Positions 49,976-60,339 of a DNA stretch of 64,000 nucleotides are shown here, piece after piece; position 1 is the first letter of the stretch, and each line of letters starts with the position of its first letter. The notes beneath the pieces were generated by a model, which did not search any database, had not been told where the DNA came from, and saw nothing but the letters and a program-made list of their open reading frames with translations. The translations under genes and the position numbers were made by a program. The DNA comes from Epiperipatus broadwayi (lineage: Eukaryota; Onychophora; Udeonychophora; Euonychophora; Peripatidae): positions 3,474,001 to 3,538,000 of the forward strand of contig JAQFVV010000032.1 of the NCBI GenBank assembly GCA_028023455.1, written 5' to 3'.

Positions 49976-50386
49976 GATATATCCTTCTTGTGCTATATGT
50001 CCTCATATTTTTGCAAATATAAAATTACATAAAGAAGGTAATCCTTTGTGAGTTATGATATATTTTGGTGGTTTATTCATGTATCAGACTTCTAAATATA
50101 TTGGTAAACTTTTACAAGACTTTTTAGGATTTGGGAAAATACTATTGCTTCATTGTTTGACTTTGTAAATAGTATTAAAAATTTGATGATTGATAAAAAT
50201 GATGTTATTGTTTCATTGGATGTTACAGAAATGTATGGATCTATTGATAGAATGAATTCCATAAAAATAATTGAACATGCATTATAAAGTAAAAGTATTT
50301 GTAAATATATGATAAAATTTATCATTGATTCTTTAAAATTTTTTAATGCTAACATTGTTGCATCTTTTGAAGGTCAGTATTAAAAA

Positions 50387-51427
50387 ATGTCTAAAGGTTG
50401 GCCTATGGGTCTGCCTGTAGTTGCACAAGTTTGCAATTTCATTTTATCTACATATGAGAGTAGTATTTTAAATATATGTACTTTTGGAGATATTAAAATT
50501 TACAAAAGATATGTGGATGTTTTTGTTTGTGGAAATATTAATAGTATAAATTTGCTTGTAGAGGAATTAAATAAGTTGAATGGCTTGAAATGGATTATTG
50601 AATTGGAACAAAACAATAATATTAATTATTTAGATTTAATGATTACAAGAGATAACAGTATATTAAATTATAAACTTATAATTAAGCTACTGCAAAAAAG
50701 AGGATATATAAATTGTAAATCAAAAGTACCAATGCTGCATAAGATGGCAAGTTTTAGATCTTTTTTGTTTCGGAATGAAAAATTATGTCGTTATCAAAGT
50801 GATAAACTGAAAAATATTGAAACATTTGCCAATGAATTGCTTGATGTTGGTTGTAAAATGGAACAAATAAACAATACTTTATGTCAATTTAAAAAAAGTT
50901 ATAATAATTTAAAGGAAATGAAGATTAATAGTAAACAATGGATATCTATTCCATTTATTTCAAATCAACAAGTGAAATTTTTTAAGGATTTATATAAGAA
51001 TGTGTTTAATGTTTCATTCTACATTCCAAACAATATTAATAAATTAGTCAATAATTCTAAAGATGTCATACCTGTCAAGCAGAAAAGTAATGTCATATAT
51101 CAAATTTTTTGTGATTATATGCTATCATATATAGATAAATCTAGGTGCAGTATTGAAAAGAGATTGAGGGAGCATAAATTGTTATATAAGCATGTAAAAA
51201 GTAAAAATAATGGTGATTTAATGTCTCCTTCAGTTTTCTTTGATCATGAAAAATCATGTAAATATAAATTTAAATTTGATTTTGAAAATTTGAACATTCT
51301 TCATGAAGAGAGAAACCATAGTAAAAGAAAAATTAAAGAGGCAATTTTTATAAACAGGAATAAAATGCATTCAATAAATCGACAAGCTGCTAACATTAAA
51401 ATATTAGAGTCTTGGGATTTGAATTGA
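50387..51427 (+). pseudogene. Penelope-like RT C-terminal part and GIY-YIG endonuclease
   Basis: A 346-codon open frame. GWPMGLPV (residues 4-11) is RT motif B. RYVDVFVCG (41-49) is the catalytic YVDD box with the second Asp replaced by Val, since the related family 2 has YVDDVFICG. The GIY-YIG region lies at 236-263 (VIYQIFCD, then YIDKSRCSIEKRLREH) with the YIG glycine also changed to Asp. A conserved SWDLN ends the protein. Motif A is upstream in the same strand but separated by stops (about 50287 and 50383). Loss of a catalytic Asp means the RT is inactive. Confidence 0.88.
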
Positions 51428-51555
51428 TGATGCTTGCTTCCACTTTTTTTTTAATTTAATGGCAGTTGAGGCAGGTTTAAGAAATTAACAGAAAGTACTT
51501 CTGCGGATTTAAGGATTGTTTGTAATAGTTTGTAAACCATTAAATTTATTATTTC

Positions 51556-51560
<5 letters not shown>

Positions 51561-51589
<29 letters not shown>
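51561..51589. repeat. (TA)n at Penelope/LTR junction
   Basis: TA run immediately between the 3' end of the Penelope element and the first base of the candidate LTR. Confidence 0.9.
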
Positions 51590-51592
<3 letters not shown>

Positions 51593-53802
51593 AACGGAAT
51601 AACGTTACATAGGGTTTGAACCTAGGAAAGTTAAGTATATATTAATGATGAAATAAATGACAGGTACAAAACTTTTTAAAAAAGCGATCTTGTTTAAAAA
51701 TGAACGAGAAACAGCCGTGTCTAAAGCAGATCGCAGATATTCAGGAGTACCTGTCAGATTGATTGAAATAAAATTAAAAAAGTTTTTATTTTTTGGGGAA
51801 TTAATTTATTATAATCATTATTTGTCAAGTTTGCTTTTTGTTATTTCGTTTTAAACTAAAAAGGGATATTTTAAAATTATAATTGTAGTAAAAGTAAAAG
51901 CTTATAGAAATGATTTTGAGAAAGATTAAATGCTCGACTTTTAGCTAATGTAAATTACATTGTTCTCGTAAGACACGCACACACGTATGCATTCAAGGTG
52001 TGAATGAATATAAGTTTGTTAACTGAGATTGCAATATGAGATTGTCTAAACATAAGATTGCCTTAAGCACATGGATTGAGTAGGACACGGACCCCAACGA
52101 CAACTCTAAGAACATGGAACTCTGGGGGGAGATTCGATCCTCAGATAAGATCCAACCCATATAAATATCAAGCAAAAAAATGTTAAAAAAAAAGGACAGA
52201 GATATAAAATATAAAATGTTATGTTAAGAGAAGCTAAGTCAAATTATCAAATTTTTGTTCAACTTTCTCAAAATTCAATTTAATTCAAATTACTTCGTTT
52301 GTGCTATCCGTTTTCAAGATGATCGATATGAAATTAATATTTAGAGCGTCGACTGTCATGAGGGGCTAGGAAACCCTTCAGTGATTGATCGACGCTCCGC
52401 CACCAGAACATCTCCGTCGCTATGAATACTTAATAATATTACCATCTAAAATTAGTGCTCCAACCAGTTCAATAATGTTCCGTGAAATACATGAATCATC
52501 CTGATTTATTACGCTCAACTTTAAAAGAAATGAACAACCTCCTTATGGAAAACATCATCTCCCATGTTCAAACCTCCACTTAATTAGAAGCAGCGGAAGA
52601 ATAAGCCAAAATCCTAGGTAAACACTTTATTTTTTTTATGCTTTCATTCATTCCATACGTAAACTTTTAAAAGAGGCAATCTCATAATTAACTAACTTTG
52701 ATTTCGTAAATTAAACTATAAAATATTCCGTAATTCATTATATTTAAAAATTTATTATTGTAACTTATTATTGTAATCTCAGCCTTCGTAAGATCAAACA
52801 TTATGCAATTCCTAAAAATTTAAATCTCAGGACTTTTCAAATATGAACTTTGATCCTAGTTATTATCTTATAATTTATAACACTTACCTTCAAAACTGTA
52901 AAAAAAAGAAATTTATATTCTATCATCCATATTTTACGATATATAATATGTTCTTTTCTGTGCGAGTGCGTAAATGCGTGTGTGTGCGTGTAAATAAAAC
53001 TTTTAACCAATGTGCTTTTTTTTATATTCAATAAATTTGTTCAGTATTTAAACAAGTCGAGCATTTCTCAAATCATTTCCTATAATTAAATCTTTATTCT
53101 ATTTTTCGTCTTGATTATTAATAAAGTTAGCATTTATGCATATAGTTAATTATATTACTTTAGATTTATCTTTCTTAAACTTTGTTGCTTTTTTTGTAAA
53201 ATGTCTCTTACAAACATCGTGCCGTAAGTCACGATGTTTATTTATTTATTTACTTCTTCCGTATTTAAGATAGATTTAAGAATTGGGAGGGCCTATTATA
53301 AAAGATAAATAAATGTCAATGAGTTGTAAATATAGCTGGAGTAAATAATTCTACCGGACGGTATGATATAGGGGGGATGATCTTATAAGCTTCTAATTGT
53401 TTAGAGATATAGACGAATAATCGTATTGGTCCCAAATAACCAATGATACGGTCCAATGCTTGGATCGATCAGTTAGTTAATCAAGCATCTTCTCCATTGG
53501 TTATCATAGCGTCTTTTACCATAATAGTAATTTTGAAACAATTACAGTGCGACCCTGAGTGTCCCTATTGGTCCATGCTGGGAGTTCGAGCTTGTGGGCG
53601 GGATTAGACTTCGAAATCGTTTTGACATGACGTAAGGTGATGCGAGAAGTTAAATTATAATTAAATCATCGTATCTGGCGCCCCCTTGTATTGATAGTGA
53701 ACATTTATCGATAGAAGAAAATAAATAAAGCTTTACGCTATGTCATGTTTGTTTCGGAATCACAATCCCTACGTGATCGGATGCCCAAGCGTCCCGGTTA
53801 CA
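51590..53802. mobile_element. Candidate solo LTR (2.2 kb)
   Basis: The segment begins TGTAACGGAATAACG and ends CGTCCCGGTTACA, giving TG...CA ends with an extended inverse (TGTAAC / GTTACA). ATAT flanks both sides, a possible 4 bp target duplication but uninformative in TA-rich DNA. A polyadenylation signal AATAAA lies at 53724-53729, 73 bp before the end. GC is clearly higher than in surrounding DNA. No gag or pol is present, so it would be a solo LTR of Gypsy-type length and ends. Alternative: a DNA transposon with very short inverted ends. Orientation is probably plus, from the position of AATAAA. Confidence 0.55.
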
Positions 53803-54555
53803 ATATATATATTGTGTATTATAATATTACAAGACATTTAATGAATATACCCTGGAGTCAAAGGAATATTTTACTGGACTCCAGGACAAAAAAAAATGTT
53901 AATATTATAATTCGTACTAAAATATTAACATTTTTTATATCTCAGAGTATTTAAAAAAAAAAGATAAGTAATTAATATTTAAGCGATGGAATATATTAAA
54001 TTAGCAAGAGTAATCTTATATTCAATAAAATACTAAGTCTGATTAAAAAAAAAAATCAACAGTTTATTTTAATGTAGAAAAATGATTAAACATTCTTAGT
54101 AAAGAAAAAATATTTTAACAATACTTTTCTTTAAAATGTCAAGATGTTTATGTATATCCAATGACTTATAAAATTACAATAACTTCTCAAAATTATAAAC
54201 TAACAAGGATTAAAAATAAACTATTATTATCATTTTTATTAATGATGTATAAATTAATCATTTCATGATTATATCAGTTTTCCAATGATTGATCAAATCT
54301 TTACTTCACAATTCATAAAATCTTAATACTTTTTAAAAAAATATTTAACTTATGCAGTGTCTCATTTTATTATAACGAATATCCAGCAATAATTCATCAA
54401 AAATATTCTATAACTAGACATATATATGAACTAGACATATATATGTACTAAAAAAATCAAGAGTTATTTATGTGATGTGATGCACTGTGACTTCTCCTTA
54501 TATCTCTTGTTTGATATAAGTGACTTGAATATTCTTAAGATAAGAGTATAATAAA
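53803..54555. other. AT-rich DNA, nothing recognised
   Basis: No gene or repeat recognised except a short duplicated ACTAGACATATATATG at about 54414-54445. Confidence 0.5.
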
Positions 54556-54567
54556 ATATTTAGTCTG

Positions 54568-54603
<36 letters not shown>

Positions 54604-54615
54604 CAGACTATATAT
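54556..54615. repeat. Palindrome with (TA)n core
   Basis: AGTCTGTTATA, a TA run, then TATAACAGACT, a perfect inverse. Same design as the structures at 17770-17905. Confidence 0.9.
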
Positions 54616-54700
54616 ATAGTTTGATATCTGTATTCGTTTCACAATATATGTAATATACAAATCAATATATATATCAAAATACAGTACAATTTACATAAAT

Positions 54701-54759
54701 TATATTCTTTTAGAAGTACTTTCAACTATACACTTTGTAGTCTTTATCAACTATATAAC
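54701..54759 (-). ncRNA. Hammerhead-like module in Penelope 2 tail (left arm)
   Basis: On the minus strand: TTATAT, TTGATAA, helix II GACTA...TAGTT (last pair G-U), GAAA, then GTACTT. It is the arm-equivalent of the element at 56746-56804 and is more decayed. Confidence 0.4.
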
Positions 54760-54832
54760 ATTGAATAATCAAAATGAGACAACCTTTAACAATACCCATA
54801 GTTCAATTCAGATTTCCCACAATTCTGTTATC

Positions 54833-55740
54833 TTAACATTTGATGACTGGTGATTCATTAACATTTGACGATTTATTGAAATCAACATAGCCTCTTTTAC
54901 GTTTATTATGACAACGTTCAATTTGAATAATTTTCATATTTTTATAATCAAATTTAAATCCATATTGACAAGATTTATTATGATCAAATATAACAGATGA
55001 TGAAGGTTTATTTACATTTGTTCCAGATTGATTCTCTTTTTGAATTCTATTGTATAAAAGCATATGCTCTTTTATTCTCTTCTCAAATGTACACTTAGAT
55101 TCACCAATGTATTGTACACCACATCCACATATCAATCTATATATAATAGAATTTTGATTAAACTTTGAATTTTGAATTTTAGAATTATTAAGTAATCTAT
55201 TTATGTTATTTGTAGAGAAAAAAGCAATATGACACAAATCATTATAAATTTTCCTAATAAACTTGACCTGCTCATCTGATATAAATGGCATTGAAATCCA
55301 TTTCATTTTGATATTTTTATTTTTAATTTTATTATAGTGTTGATTTCTTTTAAATCCTTTAATAATATTAGCAATAGCATTTTCATAATAACCAATTTTC
55401 AACAAGTCATTAACAAATAAATGTACATTTTTAATTTTATCACTAGAATATTTGCATAATTTTTCATTTCGAAATAAGAATGATTTCAATCCAGACAGCT
55501 TATGACACATAGGTACATGTGATTCATATGGAATAAAACCTCTAGTTTCAATTGGTTTAATTAACATAAGATAATTCAAACTGTAATCATTAAGTGTAAT
55601 TTGAATATCCAAGAATTTTATGGAATTGTATTTCTCTTTAGTTGTAACCCATTTTATATCCTTAATCTCATTTAATTCATTAAATAAATTGATTATTAAT
55701 TCTTGTTTTCCACAAATAAAAACATCATCCACATATTTAT
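54833..55740 (-). pseudogene. Penelope family 2 RT end and GIY-YIG endonuclease (left arm)
   Basis: The minus-strand frame starts inside the YVDD box (YVDDVFICG, intact) and continues through WVTTKEKYNSIKFLDIQITL, ETRGFIPYESHVPMCHKL, KMKWISMPFISDEQVKFIRK and SIIYRLICGCGVQYIGESKC with FEKRIKEHMLLYN. The GIY-YIG site is recognisable with YIG intact and CGCG upstream. A late frameshift changes the C-terminus compared with the right arm (KRKRGYVDF against KRKIKEAMLIS). The RT N-terminal two thirds are missing, so no active protein is made. Confidence 0.9.
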
Positions 55741-55779
55741 GATATACCTTAATTTCTTGATATTTCTTTAAATATCAAA

Positions 55780-56696
55780 AATTAAGGTATATCATAGATA
55801 TGCAGATGATGTTTTTATTTGTGGAAAATAAGAATTAATAATCAATTTATTTAATGAATTATATGAGATTAAGGATATAAAATGGGTTACAACTAAAGAG
55901 AAATACAATTCCATAAAATTCTTGGATATTAAAGTTACACTTAATGATTACAATTTGGATTATCTTATGTTAATTAAACCAATTGAAACTAGAGGTTTTA
56001 TTCCATATGAATCACATGTACCTATGTGTCATAAGCTGTCTGGATTGAAATCATTCTTATTTCGAAATGAAAAATTATGCAAATATTCTAGTGATAAAAT
56101 TAAAAGTGTACATTTATTTGTTAATGACTTGTTGAAAATTGGTTATTATAAAAAGTGCTATTGCTAATATTATTAAAAGATTTAAAAGAAATCAACACTA
56201 TAATAAAATTAAAAATAAAAATATCAAAATGAAATGGATTTCAATGCCATTTATATCAGATGAGCAGGTCAAGTTTATTAGGAAAATTTATAATGGTTTG
56301 TGTCATATTGCTTTTTTCTCTACAAATAACATAAATAGATTACTTAATAATTCTAAAATTCAAAATTCAAAGTTTAATCAAAATTCTATTATATATAGAT
56401 TAATATGTGGATGTGGTGTACAATAAATTGGTGAATCTAAGTGTACATTTGAGAAGAGAATAAAAGAGCATATGCTTTTATATAATAGAATTCAAAAAGA
56501 GAATCAATCTGGAACAGATGTAAATAAACCTTCATCATCTGTTATATTTGATCATAATAAATCTTGTCAATATGGATTTAAATTTGATTATAAAAATATG
56601 AAAATTATTCAAATTGAACGTTGTCATAATAAACGTAAAATAAAAGAGGCTATGTTGATTTCAAGAAATCGTCAAATGTTAATGAATCGCCTCTGA
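55780..56696 (+). pseudogene. Penelope family 2 RT end and GIY-YIG endonuclease (right arm)
   Basis: The same protein segment on the plus strand, broken by a stop after FICGK (about 55830), a frame change near 56150 and a stop in place of the tyrosine in VQYIG (about 56424). The remainder (EHMLLYNRIQKENQSGTDVN, KRKIKEAMLISRNRQMLMNR) retains the normal C-terminus. By comparing arms, both are inactive for different reasons, so they decayed separately after the inverted insertion formed. Confidence 0.9.
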
Positions 56697-56745
56697 ATTG
56701 AACTATGGGTATTGTTAAAGGTTGTCTCGTTTTGATTATTCAATG

Positions 56746-56804
56746 TTATATAATTGATAAAGACTACAAAGTGTATAGTCGAAAGTACTTCTAAAAGAAT
56801 ATAA
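56746..56804 (+). ncRNA. Hammerhead-like module in Penelope 2 tail (right arm)
   Basis: The order is TTATAT (56746-56751), TTGATAA (56754-56760, two changes from CTGATGA), one extra A, a perfect helix II GACTA/TAGTC (56762-56766 with 56776-56780), GAAA (56781-56784), helix III A-G-TA-C-T with triplet CTT, and ATATAA (56799-56804) pairing with the first element. The helix III loop TA matches R1. Core changes at C3 and G8 mean it is unlikely to cleave, but the architecture is that of the type I hammerheads known in Penelope elements. Confidence 0.5.
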
Positions 56805-56870
56805 TTTATGTAAATTATACTGTATTTTGATATATATATATATTGATTTGTATATTATATATATATAATC

Positions 56871-58465
56871 CTAATTATTAAATGCTTCATTTAAATTACA
56901 TTTCTTACTGCTATTAAATCTCAAAAGGAAAATTAAGTTAAGTCAATCAATTTCGGAAACTCATTACTCAACAAAATTTAAAATTATAAATGTAAACAAA
57001 AACTTTTCCTTATCACATTATTAAATGCATATATACGAATTAATAATTCAATTAAAATTCGATATGTTTGTAATAAAATATTAATGACAATAATAATAGT
57101 TAAAAATTCAAATTACCTCATGATGTTATTTCTCTTGTCAATGTTGTAAAGAACATAATATATATTTTTATAATTGACTTACACATTTGATCTCTTTTTT
57201 AAAAAAAATATTATTATTATTTTTATTTCGAATGCATTAACAAAATTATTATACACATGCATATATTTTTACTTTTTTTTAAACAAAAAATGCAAAAGTT
57301 TTTAATAGATTCTTCTCCACATTTATTCTTCTAGAAGATTCAATTAATTACTAAAGGCTTGAAAGAATACTGAATCCCAGTTAAGGTCATAAAATCTGGA
57401 GGTGATTTAGCCTGTGATAAATAAAAAGATGGTGATTGGTTGTTGATAATTGATATTATTAAGCTTCGTTGTTCTTACCTTTTGAAATGCCTTGATGAGA
57501 TGCCAAATTTGACAGCTGATACGGAGCTAGTCCTGGATTCTAAGTTTATCTTCGGTCTGCTATTCCTCTGGTTAAGAGCAATTTAGGTAAAAATTAATTT
57601 TTTATATCTTTTAACGAAGAGCCAAAAAGGAATGGTCAGCTCCTTCTTTAACTGCTATCCCCAATAAAAACAAAACAAACAAAAAAAACTCCAAGTCAAT
57701 TATTTTGCTTGACAATGGATTTAATAGCCTGTGAAAAACAAACCATTGTTTAAACTTAAAACCCAACATTGGTCAGTTTTCTTTTTATTTAACCTAATAT
57801 ATAATAAATCAATACTCTTCATAAAAATAAATGCAATAATACATAGTAAAGATTTATTTCTTTATGAATGTTAATTTTCTTTCTTTTTCTTGTCATTTAA
57901 AAAAATATCCGACCTTTTATAATATTCACTCGATCTATAACATTTTATTTTCTTGACATTTTATTATTTCAAATATTAATAACAAAAAACACTATTTTAA
58001 CAAAGCATTTACTTACTCAAAAAAACATAGCTAACTAAGTTCCATTCTATAATCAAACTCTTAAATAATATGATGGGAATTACCATCATAATACATATCT
58101 TGATTTATTTTCACGATATAGTGGTTAGTGCATGTACTTATGCTCATGATTTGAAATTGAAACCCAAGCTTAATAAATTTTAAAATTTTTTCAAATTCTA
58201 ATCAAGTTTATAATTTTGCTTCAAGAAGTCATACCTAAGTTAATTTAGCTAACTGCAATATTTATAAGTGAAGAAGTATCTAACCGAAGATTAAAATAAA
58301 AACGGAAAAAAAAATCAAGAAAATTTTATCACACATATATTGGAAAGAAGGCGCACTATCTTGCAGTATATATATATATAATCTCTGTTGTATTATTTTT
58401 ATATTATTATTAATAATGCTCCAGAACATAGATATTATATCAATGTACTCTTTTACATTTTTATA
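56871..58465. other. AT-rich DNA, nothing recognised
   Basis: A slightly GC-richer patch at 57360-57640 carries no recognisable frame. A TA run lies at about 58367-58380. No continuation of the MAM domain was found. Confidence 0.5.
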
Positions 58466-58569
58466 TTAAAACAGGCAAAACTCTTTATACATATTGCCAC
58501 TCAGTGCAAGCCACAGTAATCAATGGATGCCAGGGGCTTGTGCATAAAATCCTCATCTAGTGCCTACTC

Positions 58570-58628
58570 ATCCAATATCCCCAGACAAGTTTCTGGTTTG
58601 TGGCCTTTGTCAGTGATGAACCTTGGAT
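58570..58628 (-). ncRNA. Degenerate hammerhead (R1)
   Basis: Minus strand: ATCCAA, CTGACAA (G8 is A), helix II GGC-CACAA-ACC weakened, GAAA, CTTGTC, TGGGGA, TTGGAT. Outer helix I is perfect, inner helix I has mismatches. Confidence 0.55.
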
Positions 58629-59020
58629 CTGAGAGCACTGCACCTTGACCTTAGGATCTAATGCAACCCTCCAGCAGTCACCTTTTATCTCTACTTATCT
58701 ACAGAACTATAAGACTTAAATTGAAAACATAATATTTTCAATCCAAGCTCATCAGCTCATGTAGTCATATAGGTCTGAACTTAGTTCAGTACCTATCCTT
58801 TTTGGTGTTGTTGTTTCTTTAATAACCATAGCCACCACTATCCTATTAAGCAAGATTGGTTTTAAGCTAATAAACATCACATGATCACTATTTCTTATGA
58901 TTTCTCTTAACTGTTATTAAAACAGGCAAACTCTCTACATGTATTACGACTCACATCAAGCCAGAGTAATCAATGGATGCCAAAAGGCTTGCACATAAAA
59001 TCCCCATCTAGTTCCTATTC

Positions 59021-59079
59021 ATCTAATATTCCCGGACTAATTTCTGGCTTGTGGTCTTCATCAATGAGGAGCCTTGGAT
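59021..59079 (-). ncRNA. Near-intact hammerhead (R1)
   Basis: Minus strand: ATCCAA, TCCTCA, TTGATGA (C3 is U), GAC-CACAA-GCC, GAAA, TTAGTC, CGGGAA, TTAGAT. Most helices keep one or two mismatches. Confidence 0.55.
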
Positions 59080-59260
59080 CTGAGAGCACTGCACCTAGAT
59101 CTCAGGATCTAATGCAACCCTCCAGCAACCACCTTTTATCTCTACTTAATTACAAAACTATGAGTCTTAAATTGAAAATACTATAATATTTTCAATCCAA
59201 GCTCATCAGCTTATATAGTCATATATGTCTGAACTCAGTTCAGTATCTATACATTTTGAC

Positions 59261-59310
59261 TCCTCACTGATGAAGGCCACAAGCCAGAAACTAGTCTGGG
59301 GATATTGGAT
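59261..59310 (+). ncRNA. Intact-core type I hammerhead ribozyme (R1)
   Basis: Best R1 copy, at the turn of the inverted cluster. TCCTCA (59261-59266) pairs with TGGGGA (59297-59302) as inner helix I. The core boxes are CTGATGA (59267-59273) and GAAA (59287-59290). Helix II is GGC/GCC with a CACAA loop. Helix III is A-C with G-T around a TA loop. The cleavage triplet is GTC, the most common natural one, with cleavage predicted after 59296. The outer helix I strand ATCCAA is lost here because the copy is truncated exactly at TCCTCA. Other copies retain it and pair it with TTGGAT. The helix II position beside the core is an A-A mismatch. Confidence 0.75.
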
Positions 59311-59880
59311 GAGTATGCACTAGATGAGAATTTTATGCACAAGCCTTCTGGTATCCATTGGTTACTCTGTCTTGCACTGAGTGGCAAATATGTATAGAGA
59401 GTTTTGCCTGTTTTAATAACAATTAAGAGCAAGCATAAGAAAAAAGTTATCATGTGATGTTTATTGGCTTAAAACCAATCCTGTCTAATAGGATAGTGTT
59501 GGCTATCATTATTAAAGAACTAAATACACCAAAATGTATGGGTACTGAACTGAATTCAGACCTATATGACTATATAAGCTGATGAGCTTGGATCGAAAGT
59601 ATTATAATATTTTTAATTTGTCTCATAGTTTTGTAGTTAAGTAGAGGTAAAAGGTGGTTGCTGGAGGATTGCATTAAGGCCATAAGCCAGAAACTAGTCT
59701 GGGGATATTGGATGAATAGATACTAGATGGGGATTTTATGCACAAGCCTTCTGGCATCTATTTATTACTCTAGCTTGCACTTAATGGCAATACATATAGA
59801 GAGTTTTGCCTGTTTTAATAACAGTTAAGAACAAGCATAGGAAATAGTGATCATGTGATGTTTATTGGCTTATATTTTTA

Positions 59881-60339
59881 TATGTATAGAAGCTCTGTCT
59901 TGTAATAGTGTATATAAAAGATGTTTTGCATTTTTTATGTATATATAAGTTAAATAATGCCCTGCTTATTTTAGTATTAATAGTAAATGATGGCCTTAAA
60001 AGAAAAATATTTATGAATGTTAGCTGAGTCCTATCACTTCTGATGCATGAATGTCACGTGATTTCTTGAGCAACAGATTATTCAATTACGACTGCTTCTA
60101 CTATCACCCCCACCTCCACTGCCACTACCACCATTGCCAGCAGCAGCAATTAGTTTTTTAAAAAAACAGTAATTCATTTATACAATTAAATTATTGTGTG
60201 AAACACGATATTACATAAAATAAATAGTTTTCGATTTAGGTTTGAATTACAACGTTATATTATATAAGCAAATCGTTTAGACATTTTTACTGATAAGTTA
60301 TATTAATAGATTAATTACATAAACTTATATGATTAATAT
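59881..60339. other. AT-rich DNA, nothing recognised
   Basis: Contains a CAC/CCA-rich simple stretch (CTACTATCACCCCCACCTCC region, about 60095-60150). No gene recognised. Confidence 0.45.

Larger units (their letters stand above)
47640..51560 (+). mobile_element. Penelope-like family 1, long copy with nested RTE
   Basis: The left part (about 47640-48450) is the N-terminal region in broken frames. It includes NDNMICLKKDKGLHMCLL (position 48332 on), which corresponds to the ADKG-type segment before the Penelope RT. A RTE LINE interrupts it at about 48450-49975. After it the Penelope resumes with IKLHKEGNPL, VIVSLDVTEMYGSID (RT motif A, about 50200-50248) and the frame 50387-51427. The 3' noncoding region ends near 51556 at a TA run. 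Element order is N-region, RT, connector, GIY-YIG endonuclease. Multiple stops and the insertion make it dead. Confidence 0.88.
54640..56870. mobile_element. Penelope-like family 2, head-to-head palindrome
   Basis: Two 5'-truncated copies of one Penelope-like element lie head to head. The left arm (54640-55755) reads on the minus strand and the right arm (55770-56870) on the plus strand, with the centre near 55763. Both arms begin at the same place in the RT domain (KVYH-Y-DDVFICGK) and both reach the same 3' end, so the whole forms an inverted repeat of about 1.1 kb per arm with few differences. The family differs from family 1 but shares its organisation and the GAAAGTACTTC phrase in the 3' tail. 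Confidence 0.92.
58466..59880. repeat. R1 cluster: tandem copies then inverted copies
   Basis: Two monomers in one orientation (about 58466-58917 and 58918-59258, period about 452 bp) meet at about 59259 with copies in the opposite orientation (about 59259-59660 and 59665-59880). The monomer has CAGGCAAA-CTCTCTA, CATAAAATCCCCATCTAG, CCAGACTAGTTTCTGG, CTTGGATCTGAGAGCACTGC, CTGAACTCAGTTCAGTA and ATAAACATCACATGATCA. Deletions in the later copies remove parts of the ribozyme. The whole can form a long hairpin. Confidence 0.9.

Noticed and set aside
59570-59600. Second CTGATGA...GAAA motif in R1 (CTGATGAGCTTGG then ATCGAAAG)
   Set aside because: No helix II can form between the boxes and no helix I partner exists for the bases before CTGATGA, so it is a chance match. 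The real ribozyme is the motif with GGC/GCC.
60095-60150. Possible CRISPR-like or coding short repeat (CCACCTCCACTGCCACTACC)
   Set aside because: A single degenerate trinucleotide-type simple repeat with no spacers.
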